Of a DNA stretch of 64,000 nucleotides, positions 1 to 11,921 are shown in pieces (within the stretch, counting starts at the first letter, position 1; every line of letters starts with the position of its first letter). Position numbers and translations under genes: made by a program. The stretch lies in NCBI RefSeq assembly GCF_035046505.1, contig NC_089822.1, positions 266,859,024 to 266,923,023 of the forward strand. The letters run 5' to 3'. The notes beneath the pieces are model-generated. The model did no database searches. It was not told where the DNA came from and saw nothing but the letters and a program-made list of their open reading frames with translations. This DNA is from Tiliqua scincoides. Its lineage: Eukaryota; Chordata; Lepidosauria; Squamata; Scincidae.

Positions 1-43
1 ATGACATCTGGTCACCCTGTGTGTGCCTCAGAGTGCCGTCTCA

Positions 44-203
44 GGGCCCAATCCTATCCAGTGTCGGTGCAGCCATTCTAATGGGGCATGCACTGCATCT
101 TGTAGTGGGGAGTCAGTCACAGAGGCCTCCTCAAGGTATGGGAACATTTGTTTCCTTACGTCTGGGCTGCATCAGTGCTGGAACGTTAGATAGGATTGGG
201 CCC
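44..203. mobile_element. palindromic MITE, 160 bp
   Basis: The ends are perfect 15-bp inverted repeats (GGGCCCAATCCTATC at 44-58 and its complement at 189-203). The element is flanked by TCA at 41-43 and 204-206, a 3-bp target duplication. The arms stay partly complementary inwards, and no coding potential is present. A 3-bp duplication with GGG-type ends suits the PIF/Harbinger group, but this is inference. Confidence 0.7.
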
Positions 204-256
204 TCAGTCAAGATATATCTATCTTGACAATAAGTATATTGTCTGGTTAGCACAGG

Positions 257-456
257 NNNNNNNNNNNNNNNNNNNNNNNNNNNNNNNNNNNNNNNNNNNN
301 NNNNNNNNNNNNNNNNNNNNNNNNNNNNNNNNNNNNNNNNNNNNNNNNNNNNNNNNNNNNNNNNNNNNNNNNNNNNNNNNNNNNNNNNNNNNNNNNNNNN
401 NNNNNNNNNNNNNNNNNNNNNNNNNNNNNNNNNNNNNNNNNNNNNNNNNNNNNNNN
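257..456. other. assembly gap (200 N)
   Basis: Run of 200 undetermined bases. By comparison with gene B it hides the 5' part of gene A's first coding exon, including its start codon. Confidence 0.99.
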
Positions 457-588
457 CACTGCACCTTAAGCAGGAACCAGGATTGTCATCACAGCAGTGG
501 GAAGCACAATGGTGGGAGTTCCTTGAAGCACTGCAGACCTGTTGTTCCAGAGAGGGCAGCCCACAGCTCCCAGAGACCGTGCCATGGG
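457..588 (+). CDS. KZFP gene A, 3' part of SCAN-linker coding exon
   Basis: Reads in one frame from 459 (LHLKQEPGLSSQQWEAQW...ETVPWG) with the KQEP SUMO-type motif and the QWEAQWxEFL signature of the exon that precedes the SCAN box in sauropsid SCAN zinc-finger genes. It ends in ATGGG followed by donor GTGAG, leaving phase 1. It aligns with gene B's exon at 31256-31387 but lacks two codons after KQEP. The upstream part lies in the gap, so the start codon cannot be seen. What follows is not a SCAN exon but the 83-nt exon at 1307. I am confident of the homology and less sure that the gene is expressed. Confidence 0.75.
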
Positions 589-1306
589 GTGAGACACACA
601 TGCTCTGACCAGCTGACAGCTGAACACAGAGTGGCATCTAGATGCTTCCATACCCTCCTCTGAACCTGCTCCAGCTCATCCCTGTCCTTAATATATCCTG
701 CCCTTTTGGTATTCAGGGGAGGTCTGGCTAGTTCTGAGTAGGGGGAATTATCACTGCTCAAGCTCTGGACTCTGCCTCAGGCCTTTGTTGAGGCAGCCCA
801 GCAGTAAGACAGAAACAGTAGAGTACAATAACTATATTGAAGTGGGTTAGATGACACAAACAATTGTGGAAGAAAAGCCACTGCACCCTAATTCTTTTTA
901 AATCAAGGGCACAATACTGCCAGTTTGCCTCCCAACACCTGCTTGCTGCAGCAGACCGGCCAATATCTTGCTCTCTGTAATTGGGCAGAAGCAGGGCCTA
1001 AAGGCAGTAGCCCCCCTGCCCTTTGCACCCCACCCTGCCTCCAGATTCATGTATCTTTTAGCTCACTGCTAGACCTGCCCTCTGTGCCTTCCTTTCATCC
1101 CATTGTCAGCTTAGCTAAGGTCACAGGATTTGCTGCATCTGGGGAAGTACCTTCTGGGCAGTAATGATGTGCTGTGGGAAGAAGGACTTCCTGCTGTCTC
1201 CTCCGACTCTGTCAACAGGCAGAAGATCCGATCTGGGGCCCTGAAGAAAAACTTTTATTTCTTAGCTGAGTTGGAGGAAAAAAGTCTTCCCTTCTGTCTC
1301 TTGCAG
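589..1306 (+). other. gene A intron 1, paralogous to 31388-32090
   Basis: Non-coding. It aligns almost base for base with the gene B intron, so it belongs to a segmental duplication. I found no SCAN-box coding sequence in either copy. Confidence 0.7.
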
Positions 1307-1389
1307 GCAGTGGAGCCGCCTCAGCATGTTGTTCTGCGTTGCCTCCTCCGTGGGCTGGAGAAGGAGGGGCTGCTACGAAGTCTGCTCAG
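1307..1389 (+). CDS. KZFP gene A, 83-nt exon bridging linker and KRAB
   Basis: Preceded by a good polypyrimidine tract and acceptor (CTTCTGTCTCTTGCAG) and followed by donor GTAGGG. At 83 nt it turns the phase-1 end of the linker exon into the phase-0 start of the KRAB exon. In that frame it is open and reads GSGAASACCSALPPPWAGEG and then GAATKSAQ. The gene B counterpart at 32091-32173 has the same length, sites and open frame. No known domain is recognised; the product is small, Ala/Gly/Pro-rich and probably disordered. That it is an exon is inferred from splice sites, phase and conservation, without transcript data. Confidence 0.6.
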
Positions 1390-2212
1390 GTAGGGGGCAG
1401 GTGACCAGGGTTACTGCAGAGAGCAGTGACAGAAAGGGCCACCTCCTTTGCTTCTTCCTTTCCTGTTGCTTCTGGTGCTGCAAGATGTGGGGGTGCCCAT
1501 TTGCAGATTATTCCACAGGAATGCCATCAAGAGTGCCCTTATGTGCAAGTGGGAGACACCCCTTTTGACTGGCATCATCTGATCACATTGGCAGGAGTCA
1601 GGAGGGGCAGGGCTCCTTCTCTCCTCTGCTTGCAGGAATGGAGGTTGCTCACAGCGCCTGTCTCAGAAGCAGCTCTAAATACCCTGCAGCTCACCAGGGC
1701 AGTTTGCAGAGAGAGGCAGGAATGAAGGTTCACTATGAATCAAAGACATAACTGTAGGAAGCATCGTGAACTGTGTTGGGCCTGTGTAGTTTAAGTAGAG
1801 CTCATTTCCACACAGCACTGTGCCCAAGAACTGGAGATGACTAGAGCCATCAGTGTGCATGTCCTGTTGTCCCAGATGCTGCCCACATGTAGAACCTGAG
1901 CTTCTCCTGCTCCTTTGAGAGCCTTCCTGCCATCTTGCCCTGGACCACTGCTCAGGCAGGACTCTGTCTGTGACTCTGCTGGTGCTCTAGTTGGACAAGC
2001 AGAGGTTGGGTCCCAGGTGCTATTAAGTGTTAGGACAGGTGAAGAAGTGTTGCCTTTGGAAGGATAAGTCACTCTGCACATGCCCAGGGGCACTTTCTCC
2101 AGCTGTCCTTTACAAAAAGGTTTTGCTTCCCTTCAAAGGGAACCCAGCACATGCTGAGTTAGTTTCAGCCCCAGTTGCTAAAAAAGGTGACAGCTGTCAG
2201 TCCACTCAGTTA
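1390..2212 (+). other. gene A intron 2, first part, paralogous to 32174-32995
   Basis: Non-coding and closely matching the gene B intron. Similarity ends at CAGTTA, where the insertion at 2213 begins. Confidence 0.65.
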
Positions 2213-2715
2213 TGTTAGCTGTCTGCACATACTGAGTTATGTTAGCTGTCTGCACATACTGAGTCAGAGACAAAGCTAACCATTTGGTTTATGGAAAGTT
2301 GCAGGCAGCTGAGTCACACTGAGTCAGCAGAATGACTCTGCACCTGAGCCTGCCACACCCTAGTTAAGAGAGCAGAATGTGATTGGGTGCTCAGACTACT
2401 AAAACCCTAGTCTGCAGCTCCACCAGTGCAGTAGTAGGTGTTGAACTGAGATACTGCTGCCGGAGACATTTTGAACTGTGTTTATGCTGTGACTGACCCT
2501 GGACTGACTAACTGACTGTGTTGTGTGGAAACTGATTTGGATAAGGTAAACTGGACTGCTATAATCTTTCGTGTATGACCTGGACTGTATTTTGACTATT
2601 CTTTGTGAAGAACGCCTTGCTCTAATATACACCAGAAAAGTTAAAGGACTCTGCTGTGTCTGCTGTTTCTTTGCATCCTGGTTTGCTACTGGGACACACC
2701 CAAGGTTCCCCCCTT
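2213..2715 (+). mobile_element. LTR-like insertion specific to gene A
   Basis: These 503 bp are absent from the aligned gene B intron, which continues at AGTTAGTAAGCAG. AGTTA occurs on both sides (2208-2212 and 2716-2720), consistent with a 5-bp target duplication. The insert starts TGTTAGC, repeats a short stretch near its left end, has no coding frame and looks like a solo LTR. The right end is not a canonical CA, so the class is uncertain. It is younger than the A/B duplication. Confidence 0.45.
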
Positions 2716-3154
2716 AGTTAGTAAGCAGTGCAAATGGCCTTCAGAGCAACTGTCTGCTGGGGTGTTCTAGCTCTGGCTCCTACACTGAGCAGGAGATTGG
2801 AGTGGATGACATAGCAGGACCCTCCGGTTTCCAGATTCTGTGCAAACTACACAGACCACAAGGATTGAGGTGTCTGAGAGTTGCTTGCCTGTGCGGTGTG
2901 CAGGAGGGGTCTCCAAGATCTGGCAGGGGGCTCTGTGACTTGAGGAAGGACTGCATGGGGGTCTTCTGGAAACAGCAGTTTGGTGCGAAGCTTTTTGTTC
3001 TTTGTTGTTACTCTATTGAATAAAACTTAAGAACTACGTTTTTAAATTGCTGAAATGCTAAGGGTTGAGGTTTGCAGGAAAATATCAGGTTTCCCCTCCT
3101 TGAGTCTCTGAAATGTGTCTTGGGTAGGGATAATCTGTGCCTTTCTTCATTCAG
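2716..3154 (+). other. gene A intron 2, remainder, paralogous to 32996-33450
   Basis: Non-coding and collinear with the gene B intron up to the KRAB acceptor. Confidence 0.65.
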
Positions 3155-3281
3155 GCTCCGGTGTCCTTTGAGGAGGTGGCTGTGTCTTTCTCCAAGGAGG
3201 AGTGGGCTCTGCTGGAGCCACAACAGAAGGCCCTGTATGCAGAAGTGATGCTGGAGAATCTGGAGAATGTGGCTTTTCTGG
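3155..3281 (+). CDS. KZFP gene A, KRAB A-box exon
   Basis: Encodes [20 protein letters not shown] through the [12 protein letters not shown] end, a KRAB A-box. In this family it recruits TRIM28/KAP1 to silence chromatin. The EEW and MLE core motifs are present, and EV replaces the usual DV. The exon is 127 bp, the standard KRAB-A length, enters in phase 0 and leaves in phase 1 (acceptor TTCATTCAG, donor GTAAGT). No B-box exon is seen before the finger exon 9.7 kb downstream, so this is an A-only KRAB. It differs from the gene B exon at only a few codons. Confidence 0.88.
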
Positions 3282-3648
3282 GTAAGTCAGGACCCCTTTG
3301 CTTCATCTCCCTACATCAGGGGTCTCCAAACTGTGACCTGCAGAGTGATTCTGCAGAGAAATGGGGAGCAAATGCCGGGATGGGAAATTTCCAAAGTAAC
3401 AAAGGTCTTTAATGGAGGGGGCTGTGGCGCTGTGGCAGAGAAGCTGCTTGGCATGCAATGATTCTGAGTTCAGTTCTTGCTGCATTTCCAGGTGGGGATC
3501 TAAAAATTCCTCCAAAACTCTGGAGAGCCATTCTGGGCTGCTGGAGCCTGGCATGGCTCCAAAGTGGAGGGGCCGCTTAAACGGCAGGGTGATGATCCTG
3601 CAAAACTTAGTGCTTTGCCCCTCTTCTAGCTATGCTACTCTCTGCATA
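3282..3648 (+). other. gene A intron 3, left end
   Basis: Non-coding. A short hAT-type end (CAGGGGTCTCCAAACT, about 3317) matches the start of the gene B MITE at 33613. The stretch at about 3545-3640 matches gene B 34370-34470 rather than the adjacent segment, so the order of blocks differs between A and B. Confidence 0.5.
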
Positions 3649-4985
3649 TGAGGGACGCCCAGAAAGTAATGCACCACATTTTTTTTCTTCAACAATTATT
3701 TATTGAACACAATGAGACTTACACACAAGAAAGAATGATGTTTCTTCTGCACTCCCTATTTTTCCACGTAATCTCCATCCAGTTCTATGGCCTTCCTCCA
3801 GCGAGACACAAGGGCATGTATGCCCTGTCGGTACCACTCATTGTTCTGGTCACGAAGCCATTTCTGTACTGTGTGAATCACCTCTTCGTCATCCTCAAAA
3901 TGTCTTCCGCGAATGGCATCCTTTAATGGCCCAAACAAGTGGAAGTCTGAGGGAGCTAGGTCAGGGCTGTAGGGTGGATGGGGTAACACAGTCCAACGCT
4001 GTTTAGTGATGTGTTCCGAAGTCCTCAAACTTGTGTGAGGCCGAGCATTATCATGTTGAATCAAACATTCACCTGGGTTGTTATTGCGCCGAAGTCGCTG
4101 GAAGCGCTTCTTGAGTTTGGTTAATGTCTTCACATAAGCTTCAGAATTAATGGTGCTGCCACTTGGCATCACATCAATGAGTATGACTCCCTCACAGTCC
4201 CAAAACACAGTGATCATGACCTTACCGGCGGAAGCAGTTGCTTTGAATTTTTTCTTCTGTGGAGATTGAGGATGACGCCATTCCATCAACTGTCGTTTTG
4301 TTTCGGGCTCAAAATGGTGAACCCAGGTGTCATCACCTGTCAGAATCCTGGACAAGAACGCTTCCCCCTCATCTTCAAAACGTTTCAGCAACTCAGAAGA
4401 AATGTTTTTTCTGAGAGATTTGTGGTCCACCGTAAGATAGCGCGGAACCCATCGTGCACACACTTTTGAGTAGTCAAGAGCACGGATGATTGCATCCACA
4501 CTTCCTTTGCTGATTGACAGCTTCAGCGCCAACTGCCTAGTCGTTATGCGTCAGTCCTCATGAATGAGCACATCAGCAAGCTGTGTCTTGTCAGGTGTGA
4601 CAGCTGTGGATGGCCGCCCTGAACGCTGCAAATCTTGGAGCTCTGCCGAACCGCCTTCTAATGGCCTCACCCTCTGTGCCCAGCGACTAACCGTACTTCT
4701 GTCGACTGCAGATTCTCCATAAACTGTACACAAACGTTTGTGAATATTCCCAACAGTTTCTTTCTCCGCAGTGAGAAATTTAATGACGACACGCTGCTTG
4801 TAACGTACATCACTTACAGACGCCATTTCGAAACACTGCTGCAGCTACGCTATCTGTCTGAAGAAACCAAAAATTTGTGTGCGCACTCCTGAAAATTCAA
4901 ATAATGTATATCTAAAGTTTCGCATTTGTACTATTACTGTAGGCTGAGAAAAAAATGTGGTGCATTACTTTCTGGGTGACCCTCG
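3649..4985 (-). mobile_element. mariner DNA transposon, full length
   Basis: A 1337-bp element with terminal inverted repeats of about 37 bp. Both ends share CCCAGAAAGTAATGCACCAC followed by a T-run, and differ at only a few outer positions. It sits between TA dinucleotides at 3647-3648 and 4986-4987, the Tc1/mariner target duplication. It encodes a DD34D transposase on the minus strand. It is absent from the matching gene B intron, so it arrived after the A/B duplication. Confidence 0.95.
3756..4826 (-). pseudogene. mariner transposase, one in-frame stop
   Basis: A cut-and-paste transposase that would bind the element's ends and move it in the nucleus. The frame spans 356 codons from ATG (4826) to the terminal stop (3756), typical for mariner. 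The N-terminal third carries the paired helix-turn-helix DNA-binding region (KQRVVIKFLTAEKETVGNIH, then RSTVSRWAQRV and an RSGRP hook). The catalytic part shows WVPRYLT, TGDDTW (about residue 165), QHDNARPH (about 259) and SPDLAPSDF, with 34 residues between the second and third Asp. The only visible defect is one TGA near codon 92 (about 4549-4551) in HED-stop-RITTRQLA, where related proteins often have Arg, so CpG decay of CGA is likely. Confidence 0.92.
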
Positions 4986-5362
4986 TATTTTATAGATATT
5001 TTAATTTTATATATTTTATAGATATTTATACTTTATAGACCTGTGCTTCTCCCTGCTTCCTGCTTTTTGAGGAAAAAATAGGCAAAAAGACCAGTGGCTT
5101 CTCAGAGAGGCACACAGCCACAACAACTGGCTCTGGCCTTTACAGTGTGGACTGCCACAGAGGACTGCTTTGTCCCCCATGTTTTTTCGTATCTACGTAT
5201 AGCTGCTGGGGGAAGTCATCCAGCTCTATCTGTCCTTACCATCCCATTCCAGGGAGGCTACACAGATCCTGGAGCACTGCCTGGAGGCGGTTGGGGTATG
5301 GATGAGGGCAATAGATTAAGATAGATTCCAGAAAAGACAGGCCTCCTGATCAGGAAATCCTT
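4986..5362. other. gene A intron 3, segment shared with gene B
   Basis: AT-rich left edge. From about 5150 to 5330 it matches gene B 33803-33980. No gene is seen. Confidence 0.5.
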
Positions 5363-6690
5363 GATGCAGGGGGCGGAGCCAACACTCAGTGAAGTAGCAG
5401 TGAACCTCGGAGGACTCCTGGGGGGACTGCTAAACAGATGTGTTTTTCATGTGCCTCAACAACTAAGGCACACTTCATTGCCAAGAAGATGGTACGAATT
5501 GCTGAGAGCTTGAACGGGGGAGTCTTGAAACAGGAAATTTCAAAGATTTCTCCCCGTTTGCTCTGTGCTGAATCACATTGTATCCCGGTCACCATCTTGG
5601 AGATGATCCGGAAAGCTGGGAACTCCATCTCCCACGGCCTAGATACAACAACATGACAGCGAAAAAAGCTTTAAAAAGCAAGTAACCTTGGGTCATTAAA
5701 AGGCTATAAAAAGAACTGCAATCTGCAATCTGCAAACTGCAATCAAGAGGTTGGAAGGAGGAAAAGATAATTTTAAGATTATTTACGTTGGCTGGTAGCC
5801 ACCCAGAGGGGAAATGAGCGAATCTGGATCTAAAGAAACCCCTGCTGGAGTAAACATAAGATTATTTTGCTTAATGGTGTGCATGGAAAAGAAATAAATC
5901 TTCAACAGCTGAAATATCCTTTACTTTTGCTTTCCTAGCAAGACGCTTTGATTCAGGCCTGGTCATTTAAAGGCATACTAACTTAATTTGACAGTGTTAT
6001 TGACTTGGGTTACTGATCCATCCTTTCTGGAAGAAGAGATGCAAGATAAAGATTTGGATGACTCTTTAATTGTTTGACTGATTTGACATTGTTATTGACT
6101 GGATGTGGAATATTGATTTATACTTTTTGCATACAAAAATTGGAAATTAGCCCTACAAGAAGTGGCTGGATTTGATATTTGCAAAAATTTAAAAATTTAA
6201 AGGAGGTTAGTAAAAGCCAGTCCATATTAATGGATTTTTTGATCGATTTTAAAAGTGAAATTGAGCAACAGGTCAGAAAATTATCTGAACAAATGAAGCA
6301 AACAAATTCCTCCCTGGTAAGAATGCAGGATTACAAATACCAGACAAGAAAAAAGAATGGATCAAATGTCAGATGAAACTAAAGAAGTGGAGTATTTTGA
6401 AATGAGACAGGAGATGGAAAAAGCAATCGTCACTATAAGAATTAAGAATTTTAAGGAAGAAAATAGAGGGAACGTCCAGAGAGCACACTGTCTCAATAAG
6501 AGGAAGAATTTTTGGATTAAATCCAAAAACAACAGAATGAAGAAAAAGAAAGAAAAAAAGAGGGACCAAGAAATTTAAGAGATTTAAGAAGAAATGGAAG
6601 GAGCAGCGGGAGGAGCAAGAAGGAAAACACCAATAAGACAGAGGACAAAGCAAGCACTAGGACAAAAAGTTAAAATGGCTGAATAACAAG
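5363..6690 (+). mobile_element. L1-like LINE remnant, 5' region and ORF1-like part
   Basis: A GC-rich leader gives way to AT-rich sequence with Lys/Glu-rich coiled-coil frames at 6179-6578 (SEIEQQVRKLSEQMKQTNSS, then a basic tail), resembling the coiled-coil part of L1 ORF1 as in the L1 at 43391. The frame is broken, and no RNA-binding core or ORF2 is recognised. Boundaries are approximate. Confidence 0.4.
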
Positions 6691-6939
6691 TAGAATTTTT
6701 TTTGCTTTTCTTTTGTAGATATTAATGGTTCAAATTCTTTTTAGAAATGAAGAGTATTTTATTAATCATATTAAATCAAAGTAGGTGTAAATGAAAATTT
6801 GGAATACAAGTATTGTGAAAATTAAAGTGGTATTAAGATAAATAAAAGGGTTATTTTTTAAAAGAGAAGTTATATAATTTATAGATGGTATTTCATTCCA
6901 GAGAAAATAGTAAAAGTGTACCTTGGGTCATCAAATAAG

Positions 6940-7275
6940 ACTGGATTACCGTAGTGCACTCCAGTGGGGCTGGCCTGAAGGCTTGGAAGCTGCAATTAGT
7001 GCAGATTGCAGCAGCCTGGGTGGTTACTGGAGATAAGCATTTTCACTCTGTTGGTCTGCTGCTTCAGCTACTGCACTGGGTGTCCATTGAGCAGGATGGC
7101 AGATGAAATGCATCCACTCCTGATCTCTCCACTTCAGCTGAGCTCAGTGCCTTCTTCATGTCATATACAAAAGAACAAAACGGTGCACGGAAAAGCCCCT
7201 CAGAACAAAACAGGTGATTCAGGATTTCTCAGATGCTACTACAGCATTGGAGCTGCTGAGAGAATTTAGAGGAGG
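6940..7275 (+). mobile_element. L2/CR1-group LINE fragment
   Basis: Conceptual translation shows AWKLQLVQIAAAWVVTGDKH followed by LLLQLLHWVSIE. This is the LQLVQNAAARxLTG...LHWLPV signature C-terminal to the reverse transcriptase of L2-type LINEs. It is truncated at both ends and has several stops. Confidence 0.6.
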
Positions 7276-7332
7276 ACCCCTATCTTGTGACAATCTAAAG
7301 CAGGGGTCTCCAACTTTTTTAGTAGGAGGGCC

Positions 7333-7803
7333 TGTTAAGGGATCATCCCCGGGGCTGCTAGATAATTTGCAGTCTGGATAGGAGCAGGCCCTGAAGCCTT
7401 GGCCTGACTGAACCAGCACGGCATCTTGGGAGCTGCTGCTGCTGCAACATCTGGTGATTCATACCAGGTGACTGTCACCCCATGCAATGTCAGAGTGACT
7501 GTGCAGTTTTTACCTTACTCTGATTGGCTGTCACTCAAATAAATTCCAGCAGGGGCAAGCTGGGTTGTGGGAGATGCAGAGTGGATTTTGTGCCGAAGGC
7601 TACGTCAGTGTGATCCGTGATTCGTGTGCTATTTGGACTGTTGCTGTTGTATATACTGTATATAGTAAAGAGGCGTTTGGTGGAGGACTTCTGCCTTGTG
7701 TCGTCTTTGTTCCCAGGAGTGTGCACGCTCTGACCTTGGAAGATAGGCAAGCCGTGCAGCCGGACAGCGGCTAGCTGTGTGAACGTCTCTCCAGTTCGCA
7801 ACA
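7333..7803 (+). repeat. 5' LTR of Copia fossil 1
   Basis: Starts TGTTAAGG and ends CGCAACA. It pairs with 11922-12391. Confidence 0.93.
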
Positions 7804-10800
7804 GGTTACGGGCCCAGCTGCTATCTAACTGCCCTTGCCTGAGTCTGCTGTACCGAGCGCATCTGTGAGTACCCCAGTGAGTCTGCAGAACAAAGGTAAT
7901 CTGCGAGACCTGTGTACAGTCCTGAAAGATGGCTGCAGCGACAGCATATCCACTGACTCGGCTTAACGAGAGCAACTATGTGGGCTGGGCTATTAAGATG
8001 AGGATGTATCTTATCAAACAGTCGCTGTGGCAGGTCGTTCAAATTGCACAGCTGGACGAGAGCCCAGAAATGGACATTGCTAATGAGCAAGCCTTGGCCA
8101 CTATTATTTTGGGCTTGGAAGATAGCCAGTTGATCCACATACATGGCATAGAGTCAGCGCACGAGTGTTGGAATGCACTACGCCAAGTTTATGTTTCTGA
8201 CTCTGCTGTATCGAAGATCAGCCTGACCCGAAGGCTGTATCGCAAGAGATTAGAACCTGGCACCATTGTTACCGAGCATCTCCGTGCTATGCGGCAACTA
8301 TTTATGGAGCTGGACAAGAGAGGAGTGTCGTTTCCGGAACTGCACAAAGTTTTTGTTGTCCTATCTTCTCTGGATGAGTCATACGACACGCTTGTGACGA
8401 CGCTGGAAGCTCTCCTGGAAAGCCAGCTAACCCTTGCTTATCTGACCGGCCGGCTGGTGGAGGAGGAGCAGAAGCATGCAGACAACCGGCAAGAGCGGGG
8501 GCAGGCTGCCAAGGACTCCCGAGCGAGGGAGGCTGCTGCGAACAAAGGTGCTGTCCAGGGAAATGTTGATATTTCTGGAGTGCTTGTCGTTAAACAATGT
8601 TTTGCCTGTGGTTCCACATCACACCTGCGACATTCCTGTCCCTCCCTGAAGAGCTAAGGTGCGGGGAGGAAGGACACGAGGCACAGGAGGGGCTACAGGA
8701 GCTCCAACATCTTGGTGGTACAGGTGGTGGAACAAAGCAATGAGCACCGGTGGCTGGTCGACAGCGGGGCCAGCCAGCATGTCGCCCGAGATAAAGAACT
8801 ATTTACGTCCTTGAAGCCGGCTGTTCGAGCCGCCGTGAATCTGGCAAATGGACTCAGCTCCCCAGTTGAGGGGGAGGGCACAGTTTCAGTGCCAGGGTTA
8901 GGTGAGTCCGTGAGTGATGTACTTTATGTCCCTCAACTGCAGCACAATCTGTTAAGTGTTGCTGCCTTGGACAGAAAAGGTTTCTGTGTGCAATTTGAAA
9001 ATGGGCAATGCAAAATCTTAAAGGGTAACAAGGTCTGTGCACAGGGCACCAAAAAAGGTGGTCTATATGTGTTAGAGGAAATCTCCTCTGTAAACGCCAC
9101 CAACTTGTTTAGGAACGAGGCGGTTGATGCCCGATGTGCCCATATCTGGCACAGAAAACTTGGCCACCCTTCCTATGCTGTCCTGAAAAAAACAGTGCAA
9201 AACGCCTGTGGGGTTAAGTTGGAAGAATGCCCACATTATCTTGACTGTCAGACCTGCAAGAGGATGAAGTCAAAAGCGTGCCCCGTAAATCTCCAACATC
9301 CCGACCATTTGAACTAGTCTACGCTGACCTCATTGGCCCCTTTGAAAAATCAATTGGGGGTGCGAAATATGTTTTGGTCCTGATTGACCATTATAGCAGG
9401 TTTAGCTTTTGCTATCTGCTGCAGGCTAAATCACAAACCTGCCAGCGTATTTGTGAGTGGGTGAGGTTTGTAGAGTGCAAGTATGCGCAAAAGGTTGGGG
9501 AACTTCAAACAGACCGAGGGACAGAATTTACGTGCACTGAATTGAAAAACTGGTTAAGAGCACAAGGCATTTGCCAAAGGTTGATTAATAGGGGCGTGCC
9601 TGCCGAGAATGGAATGGTTGAGAAACGCAATGATTTATTGCAAACCAAAATGCGTGCACTGTTAGCTGATTCAAACTTGGGAAGGAGATATTGGGCGGAA
9701 GCCATGCTGACAGCAAATTACTTAATAAATCGTCTATGGACGTCTGCCATAAATAAGACTCTGTACGAGGTGTTGTACGGATGACCCCCATCCCTAAAAC
9801 ATATGCACATATTCGGGGTGTCCGCCTGGGTCAATATACCATGAAAATTAAGACACAAATGCCAACATAAATCATTGAAACTGACGTTTCTTGGTTATGA
9901 ACCAGGAGTTAAAGCATACAGGTTCTGTGACAGGAATCATAAGCTGACGTTATCGTGCTCAGCAACATTTAATGAGTCGGAAGGTTGGAGCAGGCATGTA
10001 AGGGAGGAAAGCACAGTATTCATGCCAAGTTTGCCAGCTGAAAATTTATCGCAGCAGGCAGATAAGCCCAGAGAGGAGGGGCCGGACGGCCAAAAGGGGG
10101 AAAGTGAAAAGTTAACCCCAGAACTGCCAAAAATGCAGCCAGAAGCAGAAATTCCAGCAGTAATCCCCAGACGCTCTCAAAGGGCAAACAAAGGGATTCC
10201 TCCCGAAAGATACGGGTTTGATGTTAAAATGGAGTGTGTCACGGTCTGCAATGTAATAGTACCTCATTCCTATGAGGAAATGTTAGAATTGCCGCAAGAG
10301 GAAAAAGTGAAATGGCAAGAAGCCATGAGCAAAGAATATACAGCCCTTGAGGAAAGGGGAGTGTTCTACAGAACACAGCTGCCTGGTGATCAGCATGTCA
10401 TAGGTTCACGGTGGATTTACAAGATAAAACCGTCTCCAAATGGAGACATCTACTGTTCCCGTTTAGTCGCACGGGTATTTACGCAGCGTTTCAACGCTGA
10501 CTATGATCAGACGTTTGCCCCTACCCTCAGGAGGCAATGCATACGGCTATGCTTAGCCCTGGCAGCAAAAAAGGGAAATTATACAAAACATTTAGACTTT
10601 GATACTGCTTTTTTGAATGCTCCTCTACAACAAGCAATATACATGGCCAAGGCACCAGGGTTCACCAGTCCTATACCGGGGACTGTCTGGAAGTTAAGGA
10701 AAGCCCTCTATGGCCTGAAGCAAGCTGGCCATGAATGGCATGAATGCCTGCATGGCAACTTAAAACTGCTGGGCCACCAAAGCAGATCCCTGCGTTTATC

Positions 10801-11921
10801 AAAGGGGGGAAAATGACAAACATGACGCTGCTATGCTTTGTAGATGATTTGTTATTGTTAGGCGAAGAAGAACAGGTGAACAGGGCTGTCCGGGAACTCA
10901 GCCAGAAGTTTAAGTTAAAGGATCTTGGGGAGGTCCGTCAATACCTCAGTGTATGTATCGACAAAGCGCCTGGAGGGGGGTACTACTGGCACCAAAGGCC
11001 TAAAATAGAACAGCTCCTGCGCAAATTTAACATGGAGCTGTGCAAAGGAGCTAAAACTCCAATGGTACAGGAGTTTCAGAAAGCAACATACAAGGACAGC
11101 CCAGAATGTGATAAAGCAGTGTACCAGTCAGCGATTGGAAGTCTTTTGTATCTTGCACAGACATCCAGGCCTGATGTGGCAAACGCAATCGCAATACTTA
11201 GTAGATACATGGCGCAACCCAAACAAGCACATTGGGCGGCGATAAATAGGGTAATAAGGTATGTAAAGGAAACAGTGAACTATGCCCTGATTATCCAGCC
11301 AAAGGGGGAGATAGAAATGCAAGTCTATGTAGACGCAGACTGGGGCACGGATGTGCAGACAAGAAAATCCACCTTGGGAATGATAGTAAGGTGCGCAGGT
11401 GTCCCGATAGGATGGAAATCCATTAAACAGAATTAGGTAGCGCTTTCAAGTGCGGAAGCTGAATATGGGGCCTTGTCAGAAATATGTACGGAGTTGATAT
11501 GGTTTCGGCAATTAGCTAAAGACCTAGGCATGGACAGCGAAAGGCCAATCACTGTCCTGGAAGACAGCCAGGCTTGCATCAGCATGGCAGCATCTGACAA
11601 AGTAAAAGCCAGAACCAAGCATGTTGGTATACGATACGCAAATGTGAAAGATGCAGTAAAAGAAAGGTTAATTACACTAAGTACTGCCCCTCAGAGCCGA
11701 TGCTGGCCGATATAATGACAAAGCCATTAGGTGCTACCAAGCATTATGACATACTATGTGAACTGGGAATGAAAACTGTATTGAGGTATGAGAAAAGCAA
11801 TCTGTGAAATGTATGTAAAATGAATGTTACAAATGTACCCACTGTAAAAATCTAGTTGTACCGAAGGGGAACCAGTATACCTAAATCTGAAATGTACTAT
11901 CCAGCCTGAAATTAGGAGGGG

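Noticed and set aside
131-663. Open frames crossing the N run
   Set aside because: They exist only because undetermined bases carry no stops.
589-3154. A SCAN-box exon between linker and KRAB exons
   Set aside because: I looked for the FEQVAEACRWP/LEQFLxxLP type signature in both introns and saw none; only the 83-nt exon fits.
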